Notes under the pieces: generated by a model
Seen by the model: only the letters and a program-made list of their open reading frames with translations
The model's database searches: none
What the model was told of the DNA's origin: nothing
In this document: in pieces, positions 44,401 through 53,628 of the stretch
How the letters are laid out: each line of letters begins with the position of its first letter
How positions within the stretch are numbered: position 1 is the stretch's first letter
Source of the DNA: Bryoerythrophyllum caledonicum
Lineage: Eukaryota; Streptophyta; Bryopsida; Pottiales; Pottiaceae
Reading direction: 5' to 3'
Assembly: GCA_963971425.1 (NCBI GenBank)
Contig: OZ020519.1
Coordinates: forward strand, 7,952,028 to 8,016,027
Length of the DNA stretch: 64,000 nucleotides
Program-made: the position numbers and the translations under genes

Positions 44401-45438
44401 AATGCCGAATCCTACGCAGAACAAATATTCAAATTCCACTTGAATATCTTAGCTGACGTTACCGACGCCGATCCTGAGGAGTTACTGGAGACTGACATCA
44501 CTGGGTCGACCCAAGGCGATGGTGTTCAAACACGGGCTATGTCGAGGATGAATTACACCGGCGAGGTATAACGCCTACGGATACTACCCGACCCGGAGAT
44601 CTCCGGATGTTTATTCCATTCGGATGCCCTCCATTCTTTTGGACTCGTCTTTATCATTGCCATGTTTATTTTTAGTTCCCCCGGTAGACTCGGACAACTT
44701 TAACCGGAGATCTCCGGGTGTATGATACCGTTTTATTTTGTATTGCGTCTTAATGTATTCCACACTGACTTCGTCAATGTGACGCAGACGACTGATGCCA
44801 CGATGCTTGATGTTGATGTGCGGAATGAACCAAGTTCATCAGCGGTTCCCAATTTTAGACTGGATTCCTTGGCTACAGCCGCTCGGATCATCGGTGTGGG
44901 CACCCCAATCGACCCATTGCAGGTAAACGTTGATGAACCACATCCTGCTGTCAGGCGTGCCTCGCCTAGTTCAACAAGCGACTCTACTCTGGACGGTAGA
45001 CGGCGTCCCTCTCAAATGGAAACCAGTTCGCATTCCGATAGGCAACGTTCTCCTCCGCCAGATCTGGACGATGACACGGCAATGTCCGATTGCCTGGAGT
45101 TCGACCACACCCACAGAGCACCCGGAGATCTCCCGCTGGACAACCCTTCCACGACGCCTCCTGAAGTGGAGGTTGTGTCCAAGACTACCGAGGACCTGAC
45201 TTTGCGTGACACTGATCACACGATGGATGAGGCATCGGCGCAACAAACATTGCGTGAATTACAGGTTATGAGCCCTCCGCGCAGCCCTCCACGGAGCCAC
45301 GGGCAGCTGGCTCAGAAAGAGAAGAAGAAGGCAATCGCGAAGAATCCTATGCCGAAAGTTCCTCCTCCTCCGCCTACAGTTCGGACAAGGGCCCAGAAAG
45401 ATAAGGTGAACAGTTACTTGTCCATCAAACCTTCTTGA
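41438..45438 (+). pseudogene. Multi-exon gene with a ParB-like (GGQH) segment
   Basis: Open blocks joined by good splice sites: 41438-42078, 42080-42764, 42887-44245, 44350-44565 and 44788-45438. Block 2 has LVYRGIQKERLEGIINAVRS then HFYIIGGQHTVAAHKVLSHE, resembling the ParB/Srx or DGQHR-type core, though with GGQH in place of GxRR. Block 3 (DVFDFRTIFDHLEVDTKDG, VKLWATHVVYYFPHPGDGF) is not recognised. Block 5 is Ser/Pro-rich and ends in a basic stretch (QKEKKKAIAKNPMPKVPPPP), probably disordered. Damage: TAG at 41880-41882 and 44141-44143 with the frame open on both sides, and a one-base frameshift near 42078. Introns carry palindromes (42841; 44593 and 44704). Block 5 contains a degraded copy (45122). 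Function unknown; a DNA-binding role is inferred. Confidence 0.5.
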
Positions 45439-45757
45439 TTGTTCTCTAGACAGTGCACTCTCTGCAGACCATGTTCTTACCACTACATTACTGGTATTCA
45501 GGTGTCGGCTGGATCAACACAGTCGAAGGATGTCGGTGGCAGAAGCCTCGCACAGACTGCTGAAGTCGCTGGTGTAGCTCAGACTTCTAGGGATACTACA
45601 CCTACTGTCCCAGGTGCCTAATATGGACATTCATACTTACGTGCCATCATCTATATAGTGCTCATTCTTTCATCCAGCATTTCTGGGTTCTGAGTGCGGA
45701 ACACTTTTATATATATCTTTGCAATTTCTCTAAGTTGTACAAGTTCCTCATCTCAGC

Positions 45758-46456
45758 CGACGTACTCGTATTTTGGGTTCACGTCTGAAGAAGTTTACGA
45801 CGATCGTCCGAGAGCCTCCAATCGAGGATCAGGTAACACAACAACGGGTTTATCATGTCGTGTTTGACTTAAATGGAGTTCTTGTGCACAGGGGGGAATT
45901 TAAACAGGGACAACCGAGAGACATCAAAGTAAGGCCGGGTTCCACTGAAATCCTGAACTTTGTGGGAGAGAAGGCTACTGTCTCATTCTGGAGCAGTGTA
46001 CTGGAAAAGAATATTGTGGATATCATCAAGGAGTTGCGCAAGAAAGGTGCTACCATTCCGGAAGGCGCCAGAATCCTGACACAGGCCGATTGCACAAAAA
46101 CATCATATATGCTTCCATCTCAGCCAAAGAAGCCAATTTTCCTAAAGGACCTGACAGTTTATAATAGCAAAGCGTCGCCCACATCTCCTAAGGATGTCTT
46201 GCTTGTGGACGATACCCCACTAAAGAACATCCTTAACGATCCCTTCAGCGCAGTTCATCCGCCATCATGGACTGGGAATACGGGTGAAGCCTGGTTGACC
46301 ACCATGTTTCTCCCATGGCTCTCCGGACTACTAGCGTCAAATGAGGATGTTCCCGACTTTGTTAGACGGAATCAATTGAAGTTTGCCAGTGATCCAGTAG
46401 ACAAAAATTCCACTCAGGCTCGCTCCGTGGTGATGGGCATAATTTCGGCGCCTTAG
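45758..46456 (+). CDS. FCP1/NIF-type HAD phosphatase-like protein
   Basis: One exon of about 230 codons, following an AG acceptor at about 45757 and possibly continuing a 5' exon (45503-45610). A basic start (RRTRILGSRLKKF) precedes an FCP1-homology domain: VYHVVFDLNGVLVHRG (motif I), VRPGSTEILNF, VSFWSSVLEKNIVDIIKELR, ILTQADCTKTSY, KKPIFLKDL, VLLVDDTPLKNILND (motif IV Asp pair) and PPSWTG. Catalytic FCP1 enzymes have DxD in motif I; here it is DLN, so the acid/base Asp is Asn and activity is doubtful. Many plant relatives with DLNG are, from memory, uncharacterised. Frame intact. It lies inside the 16-kb unit, so it is probable cargo; a role in modulating RNA polymerase II CTD or chromatin is only a guess. 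Confidence 0.65.
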   Translation, partial: RRTRILGSRLKKFTTIVREPPIEDQVTQQRVYHVVFDLNGVLVHRGEFKQGQPRDIKVRPGSTEILNFVGEKATVSFWSSVLEKNIVDIIKELRKKGATIPEGARILTQADCTKTSYMLPSQPKKPIFLKDLTVYNSKASPTSPKDVLLVDDTPLKNILNDPFSAVHPPSWTGNTGEAWLTTMFLPWLSGLLASNEDVPDFVRRNQLKFASDPVDKNSTQARSVVMGIISAP

Positions 46457-46809
46457 AACAATGAAATATACTGGATAGTATTAACTCTATGCTTTGTAAA
46501 TGTTTCGTCATGAATGTCTGTCGGATTTTGACCTTTCAATTTTGAAGACAAATGTTCTTGTCAGAAACGTTATTTGTTGAGGTCCTTCATTTTATTTGTT
46601 ATTGTTGGTGTCTCGCCCCCAAACTTCACCCTTAATATCTATGAACTCTATTGAGTATTCTCCTGACCATTTCCACTGCAGAACGTTGGTCTGGGAGGGG
46701 CACCCGGAGATCTCCGGTCCAGGATGTGACTTCAGTTCCTCCTACCATATTTTCTCGTCTTTTCAATGTTCAATTTCTAATTCTATGGTCGTGCCATCTA
46801 TTTCGCAGG

Positions 46810-47261
46810 TCATAATCATATCTCTCCGTGGTCCTCTCTGCTCGGACGAGGTCCTTGACTCGGCCAAGTCCCGATCCGCGCAGCTGCCTTCCTTTGATGA
46901 CACCGCAGATGTTATTCGAATACTACTGCGGTATTTCAATGTCGGGATCTGGTCTCCTATGCGTCCAGATAGGCTCATGGAGGTGGCCCAAGTGTTATTG
47001 CCCCCAGACATCTTATCAGATATTCTTTTTTGCTATGCCAGCAAACAGACTCGAAGGCCCAGCTATGTTAGGTTTCTCCACATCTTTAAGAAGGCCTCAT
47101 TTAATCCTAGAACAAGGCATTATTTGTGGCCTAAATCTGTTGTTGTTGCAGATCTAGATCCATTCAAGAATCCTAGAAAGGCTATAGTTCACTATCTAAC
47201 ATATGGGAGACACCATACAGGACGGGTAGAGGGCATCTGTAAAGCACTAAAATTAGAATAG
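46810..47261 (+). CDS. Hypothetical protein near the right end of the 16-kb unit
   Basis: Open stretch of about 150 codons after a TTTCGCAG acceptor. It reads VIIISLRGPLCSDEVLDSAK, then DILSDILFCYASKQTRRPSY and ends VEGICKALKLE. The mix of basic residues and hydrophobic helices suggests a folded domain, but no family is recognised. The 5' exon is not identified; the upstream intron-like region contains a palindrome at 46704. It may be the end of the FCP1-like gene's neighbour or a small separate gene. Confidence 0.4.
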
Positions 47262-47759
47262 TTGATTCGATTCTCCATGGATTACACGCGCCTCTTATCA
47301 ACGGCTACCCTTCATATTTTGTATGACACTTTCTTATAATGAAACAGTTTAGTACTGGACTCTTACTCTGATTTCATTCGGAGATATCCGGTTGCATGTT
47401 CTATCAATTGCGAGTAATTTCTGTCCGTATCTCTGTCCCATTTTTTCCTACCACATGTTTCCCAACCACACATTTGTGATGTACAGTATGTCCATTAATT
47501 TCTGTCTTCAGGACTCGGTTCTTCTTCTAGTTTCCACTTTGATTTTCACCCGGAGATATCCGGCTGCATGTTCCGGACTCACGTATTGTCTAAATTCAAA
47601 TTTGGTCGCTCTAGCCATTTCTTCCTTCATAAGTGTCATTGGTGATGCATTTAATGCTTGAAAAGTACTTGAAACTCCTCGGCTTTTACGCTTCACTCTC
47701 ATTTATGAGGCACATCTCCGGATCTTTCTTTTAGTCCTTAGTCCAGAATTCACCTCATA
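47262..47759. other. Right terminal non-coding region of the 16-kb unit
   Basis: No gene. It holds GATATC-type palindromes at 47378 and 47550 and a partial copy at about 47711, then two direct TAGTCCAGAA-type motifs ending at the inverted repeat (47774). Confidence 0.5.
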
Positions 47760-47775
47760 GTCCAGAAATAGTTGA

Positions 47776-48129
47776 ATTGGGCATAAGTGGTCAAGCGCAG
47801 CTCTGATGAAGAATTGCTACGTTACAAATGTCACCGCAATGCCGTATCCGGGATTTGGATGCGTTATCACTCTTCTAACGGAGAAAGAGAAGTCTTATTG
47901 CATAACCTTCACAGACTACCCTGCGTGTACATGTCCAGATTTCCTAAAGATGTCAGTGGAGGCGTTGGGGAAGAAATGGCAATGGAAGTACTGCAAGCAT
48001 GCGTACTACATCCTACGCTATTTATGTAAGATGGACTACAAGGAGGACTTATTCATGCATGCCCCAAGCTACAGCTTTAACGAGGTCATGCGCATTCTAG
48101 AGCTTGCTAATATTGCCGAGCAAGCATGA
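47776..48129 (+). pseudogene. SWIM zinc-finger C-terminal end of the split MULE-like transposase
   Basis: The frame opens directly after the inverted repeat: IGHKWSSAALMKNCYVTNVT, then FTDYPACTCPDFLKM and WKYCKHAYYILRYLC, a CxC...CxH SWIM zinc finger, ending FMHAPSYSFNEVMRILELAN. SWIM fingers sit near the C-terminus of MULE and FAR1-type transposases, and the segment GCYVTDV-ALPS...CTCP is familiar from the same family as the protein at 27976-31334. With no start of its own at the junction it is best read as the severed 3' end of that gene. Confidence 0.7.
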
Positions 48130-50350
48130 ATCTTGCAATGAAGTATCTTTTGAATAGTATTTGTATTTTGCAGTAGCTCGTATTTGAACATCTGCATTGA
48201 TTTTGCTTGTCACGTGTACGGCTAGTACTCAATGCATGAGTGAATTTATCACTCATACTTCTCTTCAATATACTAATTTATATTTCTCACTATCATTTTT
48301 TTTTGTACATTATGTATACCAACTTTAGAGATGCTATGTTAGCAACATGCAGAAGTTATGTCATGCATTGGCATCATATAACATCTCTAATTTTGAACCA
48401 TGCAAACTCAATGTGGAGAGATGGGATATCTTAATCCATTGGAAAATAGTTTATAATCAAATATTAGAACAATAGAATATTATTTGTCCCAAACGTTGTT
48501 ATTATAGCTATCACGATGAAAATATATGACTCCACATCCATTACTATTGGACTCCACAATCATTGTAAGTTTTATTAGATTTTTTATTTTATTGTGGACT
48601 TTGTAATTTTTTCCATTTAATAAATGGACCCTAAACCGCGAGTTGAAAGTTGTGGACATGAGCGACAAAAGAGAGTCGCTAAAAAACGTCTATGGTTAGT
48701 GATTCCACGGCTATAGGGTACCTTCTAAGTTTAGAAAATTCTTCCAATTTTTTTCGCAAAGTTTGTGAGAGTTATCGTTAGTTTCCGTGAAAAAAAAAAT
48801 TCTGGAAAAAAATGATTTATTTTTCTTATTTTTAGACTATTTTCTGCTCACCGCTGTCGTGTAGAGAGGGGAGCGCCTTGAGAATACGCGAGGTATCTGG
48901 CTGCGACTTCGTAGAGTCTGCTACGGAGTTCTGTCAAATCTTGTGGTTTTCGGTCTTCAGTCTTCAGTCTTCAAACTCCTCCCCGTTGGCCTATCCTGTG
49001 GTGGTTCTAAAGGGTTAAGGGTAAAGGTGGGTGATAAGAAACCACGGCCTCGGACGGGTAAAACGGGACGGCCAGACCACAAGCTGAAACCGTCCGAAAG
49101 ATTGGCTCCTAAAATTCAAACCCACGGTGACCAGCAAACGTGCCTCACCGGTGGGAACGACATAAACACGACCGTGTGGGCAATTAACCCCACTTTGCCG
49201 CAACAGAGTTTACAAGAACAGAATTGAAATACAACTAGCCTCCAAAGTTGGCTTGGAATCACAAAAAAAGAAATCGGACCACAAGCCACAACACACTTGT
49301 CTCCATCTTCTCTTCTCTTCAAGTCAAGCCTCAAGTCTTCAATTCCTCCATCCTTCAACTCCAAAGTCTTCAAGTGTTCAAAAATACTGAGAAACTCAAA
49401 AGAAGTGTTCAAAAACACAATGGAAAAGTTTCACCAAGGCTGTAACCTTCAAACAAGTAACACAGATGACTCAAAACTTTAAATACTAAGTGTAATAGCT
49501 CTCTAGAAAGCTAATTCAGACAACTAACAATCCTCCAAATTTCAAGTCAATCTAAACTACTGTCCGAAAGTTATACGAGTTCAAAGTTCTGCCTCTCCAG
49601 ATATTCAATCGCTCATAACTTCTTCTTCAAAATTCCAAATCTCAATTGCAAAAACTTTTTGAAGAGCTATGACCATGGTTTACGCACTTTGTAATTCTCA
49701 AACAATTCTAAACTACTTTCCAAAAGTGATGGACAATCAAAGTTCTGCCTACCCCTATTCATTCAAATCTCTATAACTTCTTGCTCACAACTCCAAATCT
49801 CAATTGTAATATCTTTCTAAAAATCTAAGATAGAGATGCACAATCCCTCAAAATCTCAAATCAAATTGAGAACTACAGAAAAAGTTGTGGCTCCTCGAAA
49901 CCTCTGCCCCTCAATGGATGGCCTCGGGTTTTCACAGAATTAAAACCTCAATAACTTTTTTTCTACAACTCCGAATTCAAAATTTAAAACGAGTATGAAA
50001 AGCTTTTGAAACAAGGAACAAGATTACAAATTTTCAATTCCACATCATTCAAGCTCAACGAGTTACACACAGTCAAAGTTCTCCTTCAAACCCTTACTCT
50101 CTCATCCGCACACACACACATACTCACTAAGGAATCTCCTTTTCCAACTTTTCCACCTTAAGTGGACGTGGGCACTCCAGCCCATATCACCCTACCCAAA
50201 GTACCCCACAAGGTACTTCATTACTTTCTTATCCTTTCCACTTTCAACCACATAAAATTCCCTAGTCATTTATTTATTGGAAGACTAAAAACTTAAACCT
50301 TCTAACCAACAAGATAATTAAAATAAAAAAAATAACAAATAAAAAGAAAT
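48130..50350. other. Repeat-derived AT-rich region, no gene seen
   Basis: No supported coding gene. From 49560 to 50080 there are loose repeats of AACTTCTTnnCAAAATTCCAAATCTCAATTG-like phrases (about 49616, 49780, 49955), typical of old LTR-retroelement sequence in plants, but no LTR pair was found. 48838-48860 has a CTCACCGCTGTCG motif like 50738-50760. Confidence 0.4.
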
Positions 50351-50384
50351 TTGTCGTAAGATAGCTGATGGTACGGACGTATAA

Positions 50385-50600
50385 AGGTGTTGATTCGCAC
50401 AACCTGATCGCCAAGTCGTGGACTTGGTTGGCTGGAAATGTCGTGGTCAGTGGCCGCCGCCGGTCCGGGTTCGAACCCGATCGAGTCCGTCGAGTGGTTG
50501 GGCGGCTCACGGCTTGGCTCGCTAGTGAGGCAAGAAAAATACCAGTCAACCCGCTACCTACCCCCCTGAGCAGTGACAAGAACGGTGCAGCACCTACATG
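50385..50600 (+). mobile_element. tRNA-derived SINE-like block
   Basis: GGTCCGGGTTCGAACCCGATC at about 50461-50481 contains a perfect RNA polymerase III B-box/T-arm (GGTTCGAACCC) that could pair as a T stem. TTGGTTGGCTGG about 40 bp upstream could serve as an A-box. No acceptor stem can be closed around them, so a SINE or tRNA-like relic is more likely than a tRNA gene. No A-rich tail or target duplication was confirmed. Confidence 0.45.
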
Positions 50601-50966
50601 TTAACACTTGCCCAAATCCTCAAACCGTGGTTCTCACCACGACCAAACCTTTTTACCTCATCTAACCGCTAGCTGTAATCAAAACATATCCACACTGGTA
50701 TTAATATCTACATGATGGAAGAATTTCCATCAGGACACCGCTCGCCGCTCACCGCTCACAAAATAGTGTCACTGCAACCAAAGTTCAGCTCCACAAGCAT
50801 GATACTCCAATCACAACAGGAGTCGTCTCTATAGTCCAATTTAATCTGATGCCTCTGGGTTAAGGGCTTCAAGTTTCAGGCTTTAACAACCACCTCAAAA
50901 GGTGACTCTTTACTCAACTTGATCGCTTCTACCATCCATCATTTGCGAGTCAAAACTATGATTTTT

Positions 50967-51393
50967 CTACTGCGCCGATGCCTCTTCCCTAAAGTCCTCC
51001 CTGCGCACTTTGTAAGGCCCTATGTACAACATGGGTTTCATGGTAGGAATGGCTTGCCCTGGATTCTCGGCCCAAATCCGCTCCTGTACAAATTAAACGA
51101 TACCCAACAATCTTCGTCAAGAAGAAACCAAAATTCAAACGGCAAGACATGTAACTGTAATATGCAATTAAGCGTGGAAAGAGAGAATATAAACCAATGT
51201 GTTTAAAGGATTAGGGTTTAGGGTTTAGTGTTTTTTTTTCTCAGAACTAATTGGGGAAGGGTTAGAGGTTTGGGAAGGTGACCTTGTGGAGCTGTTCGGT
51301 GACGGCGGCTGCGACAACGGCGGTGTAGAAGGCGGCGACATTGAGGACGAGGATCGGCGCCAAGGGCTTGGGGCACGAGTACGGCTCAACCAT
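50967..51393 (-). CDS. Small conserved plant membrane protein, two exons, 75 aa
   Basis: Exon 1 is 51393-51283 (37 codons) and exon 2 is 51083-50967 (38 codons plus TAG), joined in phase by an AAG/GTCACC donor and a TTTGTACAG acceptor. The product starts MVEPYSCPKPLAPILVLNVA, has one hydrophobic segment (about residues 10-30), then VTEQLHK/ERIWAENPGQAIP and MKPMLYIGPYKVRRED. The layout (short N-terminus, one membrane span, E-x-x-W-E/A-E-x-P-G, then a G-P-W/Y-K motif) matches a small plant-specific protein I recognise in outline but cannot name. A GC-rich open stretch upstream (MLLRKSLWRLWARR) ends in TGA two codons before the ATG and may be a leader ORF. Telomere-like AAACCCTA repeats sit in the intron. 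No defects seen, so likely a real host gene. Confidence 0.65.
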
Positions 51394-51684
51394 GTCTCAC
51401 AGCTGGTCGCGGTCCAAACTCGCCTGCGTCCGCCGCGCCCACAGTCGCCAGAGCGACTTGCGCAACAGCATGTTGGGCTCATCCCCAGTGCTCGCCGCTT
51501 GTGCGAGAACACGTTCTTCGGTATCACCATCGCCAACAGAATCCCTCCACAAACCCACGTCTACACTCCACCCAATTCCTCCACAATCAAGACCTACACT
51601 CACCAATTTCACAACAAGATTCGAACCCTAAGCCCTGAACCTAAACCCGCACTAAACCCAGAAACCGTAATCCCTGATCCCTAA

Positions 51685-53620
51685 ACCTACGTCTGCACTA
51701 ACACTTCATATCAAAGTCTACATACGAGTTGTTTGTGAAGTCGCCCAAAGGTAGCCATCTTTTGGTTTATGATACTTTATTGTATGTTTACTATTACATG
51801 TAGAAAAGCTTTGAGGTAGATCTTTCCGGTGGAAGAGCTTCGTGGTCTCTAAACTCTAGATAGATGTAGTTTGATTTGCTTTATGCTACACCCCTCTTTG
51901 GAGTGTTGTGAGCACCTGCATCGCTCCGGATGATGCGGGGGCCCTCAAATTTTTTACTACAAGGCCGCTTGGGGGGACGTTGAGGCTTTGAGACACTCAT
52001 GCCTCGCCGCGCATACACCAAAACAAACCCCAGAACTTTTGGTATTGTGTTCCCCCTTTTGCGCTCCTCATGCTCTCTCGCTTCTGCTTATGCGAACTTG
52101 GTCTCGTACAATAATCGTGTCATAATGGAGAACAACCGCCGTTGATGAGAACATCTAGCGTCCCTCCAAATCCGACGCCAAAGTGCCATTAGATTGAAGG
52201 ATATCCAGCGTCCTTATAAAGTTTAGAGTGACACTTTTGGTTGTGGTGGACGCCAAAAGTGGCGTATTGGCTCACTTGGTGTGCTTGTTGGTGCACTAGG
52301 TGCGGCTGCTTTAAAGGACCAAGCAACATAGATTTCTAAAATTAGAATTAAATTAGGAATTGAAATTTTACATTAAGTTTCCTCTCCTTAGACTTGTTGA
52401 CCTAGTTATAAGGAGGAATTATATTAAAGAAATCTAGAGAGTCGAGACTAAGTCATGTCTATTTTTTTGTACTCATGATTACATGTATTTTCACAAAAAA
52501 ACAAAAAACATTGTTATTGGTACGAAAACTTTCCAACACTGTAACACAAAAAAATTCAAAAAATTTATTGAAGTTAATAATCCATAGTGAAAGGTCCTCA
52601 AGGACTTCGGTTTCCTACCTTCCTAAAGTAAAACACCAATATCTTGCCATTGAAATATCTTACCTTTTGACAAGAGTGCATTTTTTTTCAATTTTTAGAA
52701 GTGTGGCTAATTTATATCCAAATTGGTGGCATTGAGGACAAACTCGAAGGCAACCATGTTTCTTGGAAACTTTCAAGGACTTGTTGGTGCATTTTCATGG
52801 TTCATTTTGATTAGTTGTATGCATCTAAGATCATGTCCCAGCCTTGAAGAGAATTGGGATGCAAAACAAATGTTTGGCTATTATTTTGCAAATTAGATGT
52901 TAAATTTTGGCTTTGAATCCAGTTTGATGACATTTTGCTTCTAGGTTTGACAAAACATTAAATACTTTGATATTTTTTAGAAAACATACTTGCTTTGGTA
53001 TGTTTTAGAAAAAATACCAACTTTGGTTGAAGACTCTACTAGGACATTGAATTGTGTCATTGTTAGGCCTTAAATAGTAGAGTCAGTGAAGGAACAAGAT
53101 GGGTAAGAATGGCCTTCATTACTACTAGCGTGAATAAAGAGTGTTGGAGGTAGTGCTACAACTTAGGTCCCGGAAACGAGATAGAACATGTCAAGTCTTT
53201 AAAGTCTAAGTGACTTTATCAATTCTTTGTTTGATAGTTAGAAACTTTAGTAATTTATTACATTCACCTAAATCTTATGAAAGAAGTGTTCAAGTTCCAA
53301 GTAAAAACTATTCTCCATAATGGTATATTGTTAAGATTTATTTATTGTGATCTAAAGGTACAATCATTTTAGATTTAAATCATTAAATATATCAAAATGT
53401 GTATATATTGCATTTTGAACATATGATGGTAATGCAGCCAAAGAATGTATAAAATAATCCAATGAGAAAAAGAATATAGAGTGAAGTTCTTCTTAAATCA
53501 TTCACACAAAAATATTGGACATGTACAAAAAGAATTAAGTTGAAGATCAATAGACGATGGAAAGCTGTCTAACAAACTTGATGAAACGCTGACGAGAAAC
53601 AAATTCTCAAATTACATATT
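51685..53620. other. AT-rich intergenic region, no gene seen
   Basis: No coding gene supported. Sequence composition and scattered poly-A/T tracts suggest old transposon remains, but no family was recognised. Confidence 0.4.
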
Positions 53621-53628
53621 GTCAAATT

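Larger units (their letters stand above)
31449..47720. repeat. Dispersed palindrome family CCGGAGATCTCCGG
   Basis: Perfect 14-bp copies start at 32893, 32976, 33183, 35350, 36340, 36867, 36948, 41002, 41043, 41174, 41263, 42841, 44593, 44704 and 46704. One-mismatch copies (TCGGAG...) start at 37063 and 41119. CCGGAGATATCCGG forms start at 31685 and 47550, with a related copy at 47378. Partial or altered copies lie near 31449, 32791, 45122 and 47711. Flanking bases often extend the palindrome to G...C or A...T. Most copies lie in introns or between genes, singly or in clusters. No copy was seen outside the 16-kb unit. Confidence 0.95.
31332..47774. mobile_element. 16.4-kb palindrome-bearing element with 15-bp inverted-repeat ends (proposed)
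   Basis: Proposed large cargo element. AACTATTTCTGGACT at 31332-31346 is repeated in inverted form (AGTCCAGAAATAGTT) at 47760-47774. Left of it is the body of a MULE-like transposase; right of it is a SWIM finger of the type found at the C-terminus of such transposases. Every copy of the CCGGAGATCTCCGG-type palindrome found in the window lies inside these limits, the outermost about 100 bp and 50 bp from the ends. Genes inside: acidic protein, DUF7869-like protein, ParB-like multi-exon gene, FCP1-like gene, unknown gene. No clean target-site duplication was found; TTAA/TTGA next to a 13-bp core repeat is the nearest candidate and does not restore the reading frame. Confidence 0.55.

Noticed and set aside
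31332..47774. Endogenous giant-virus fragment (ParB-like, FCP1-like, methylase-like genes)
   Set aside because: Genes have several spliceosomal introns, no capsid, polymerase or other viral core gene is seen, and inverted-repeat ends within a transposase fit a transposon better.
50461..50481. Functional tRNA gene
   Set aside because: A B-box/T-arm is present but no acceptor, D or anticodon stems can be closed.
51225..51684. Long Ser/Pro- and Arg-rich frames on both strands
   Set aside because: They are shadows of exon 1 of the small 75-aa gene and its GC-rich leader.
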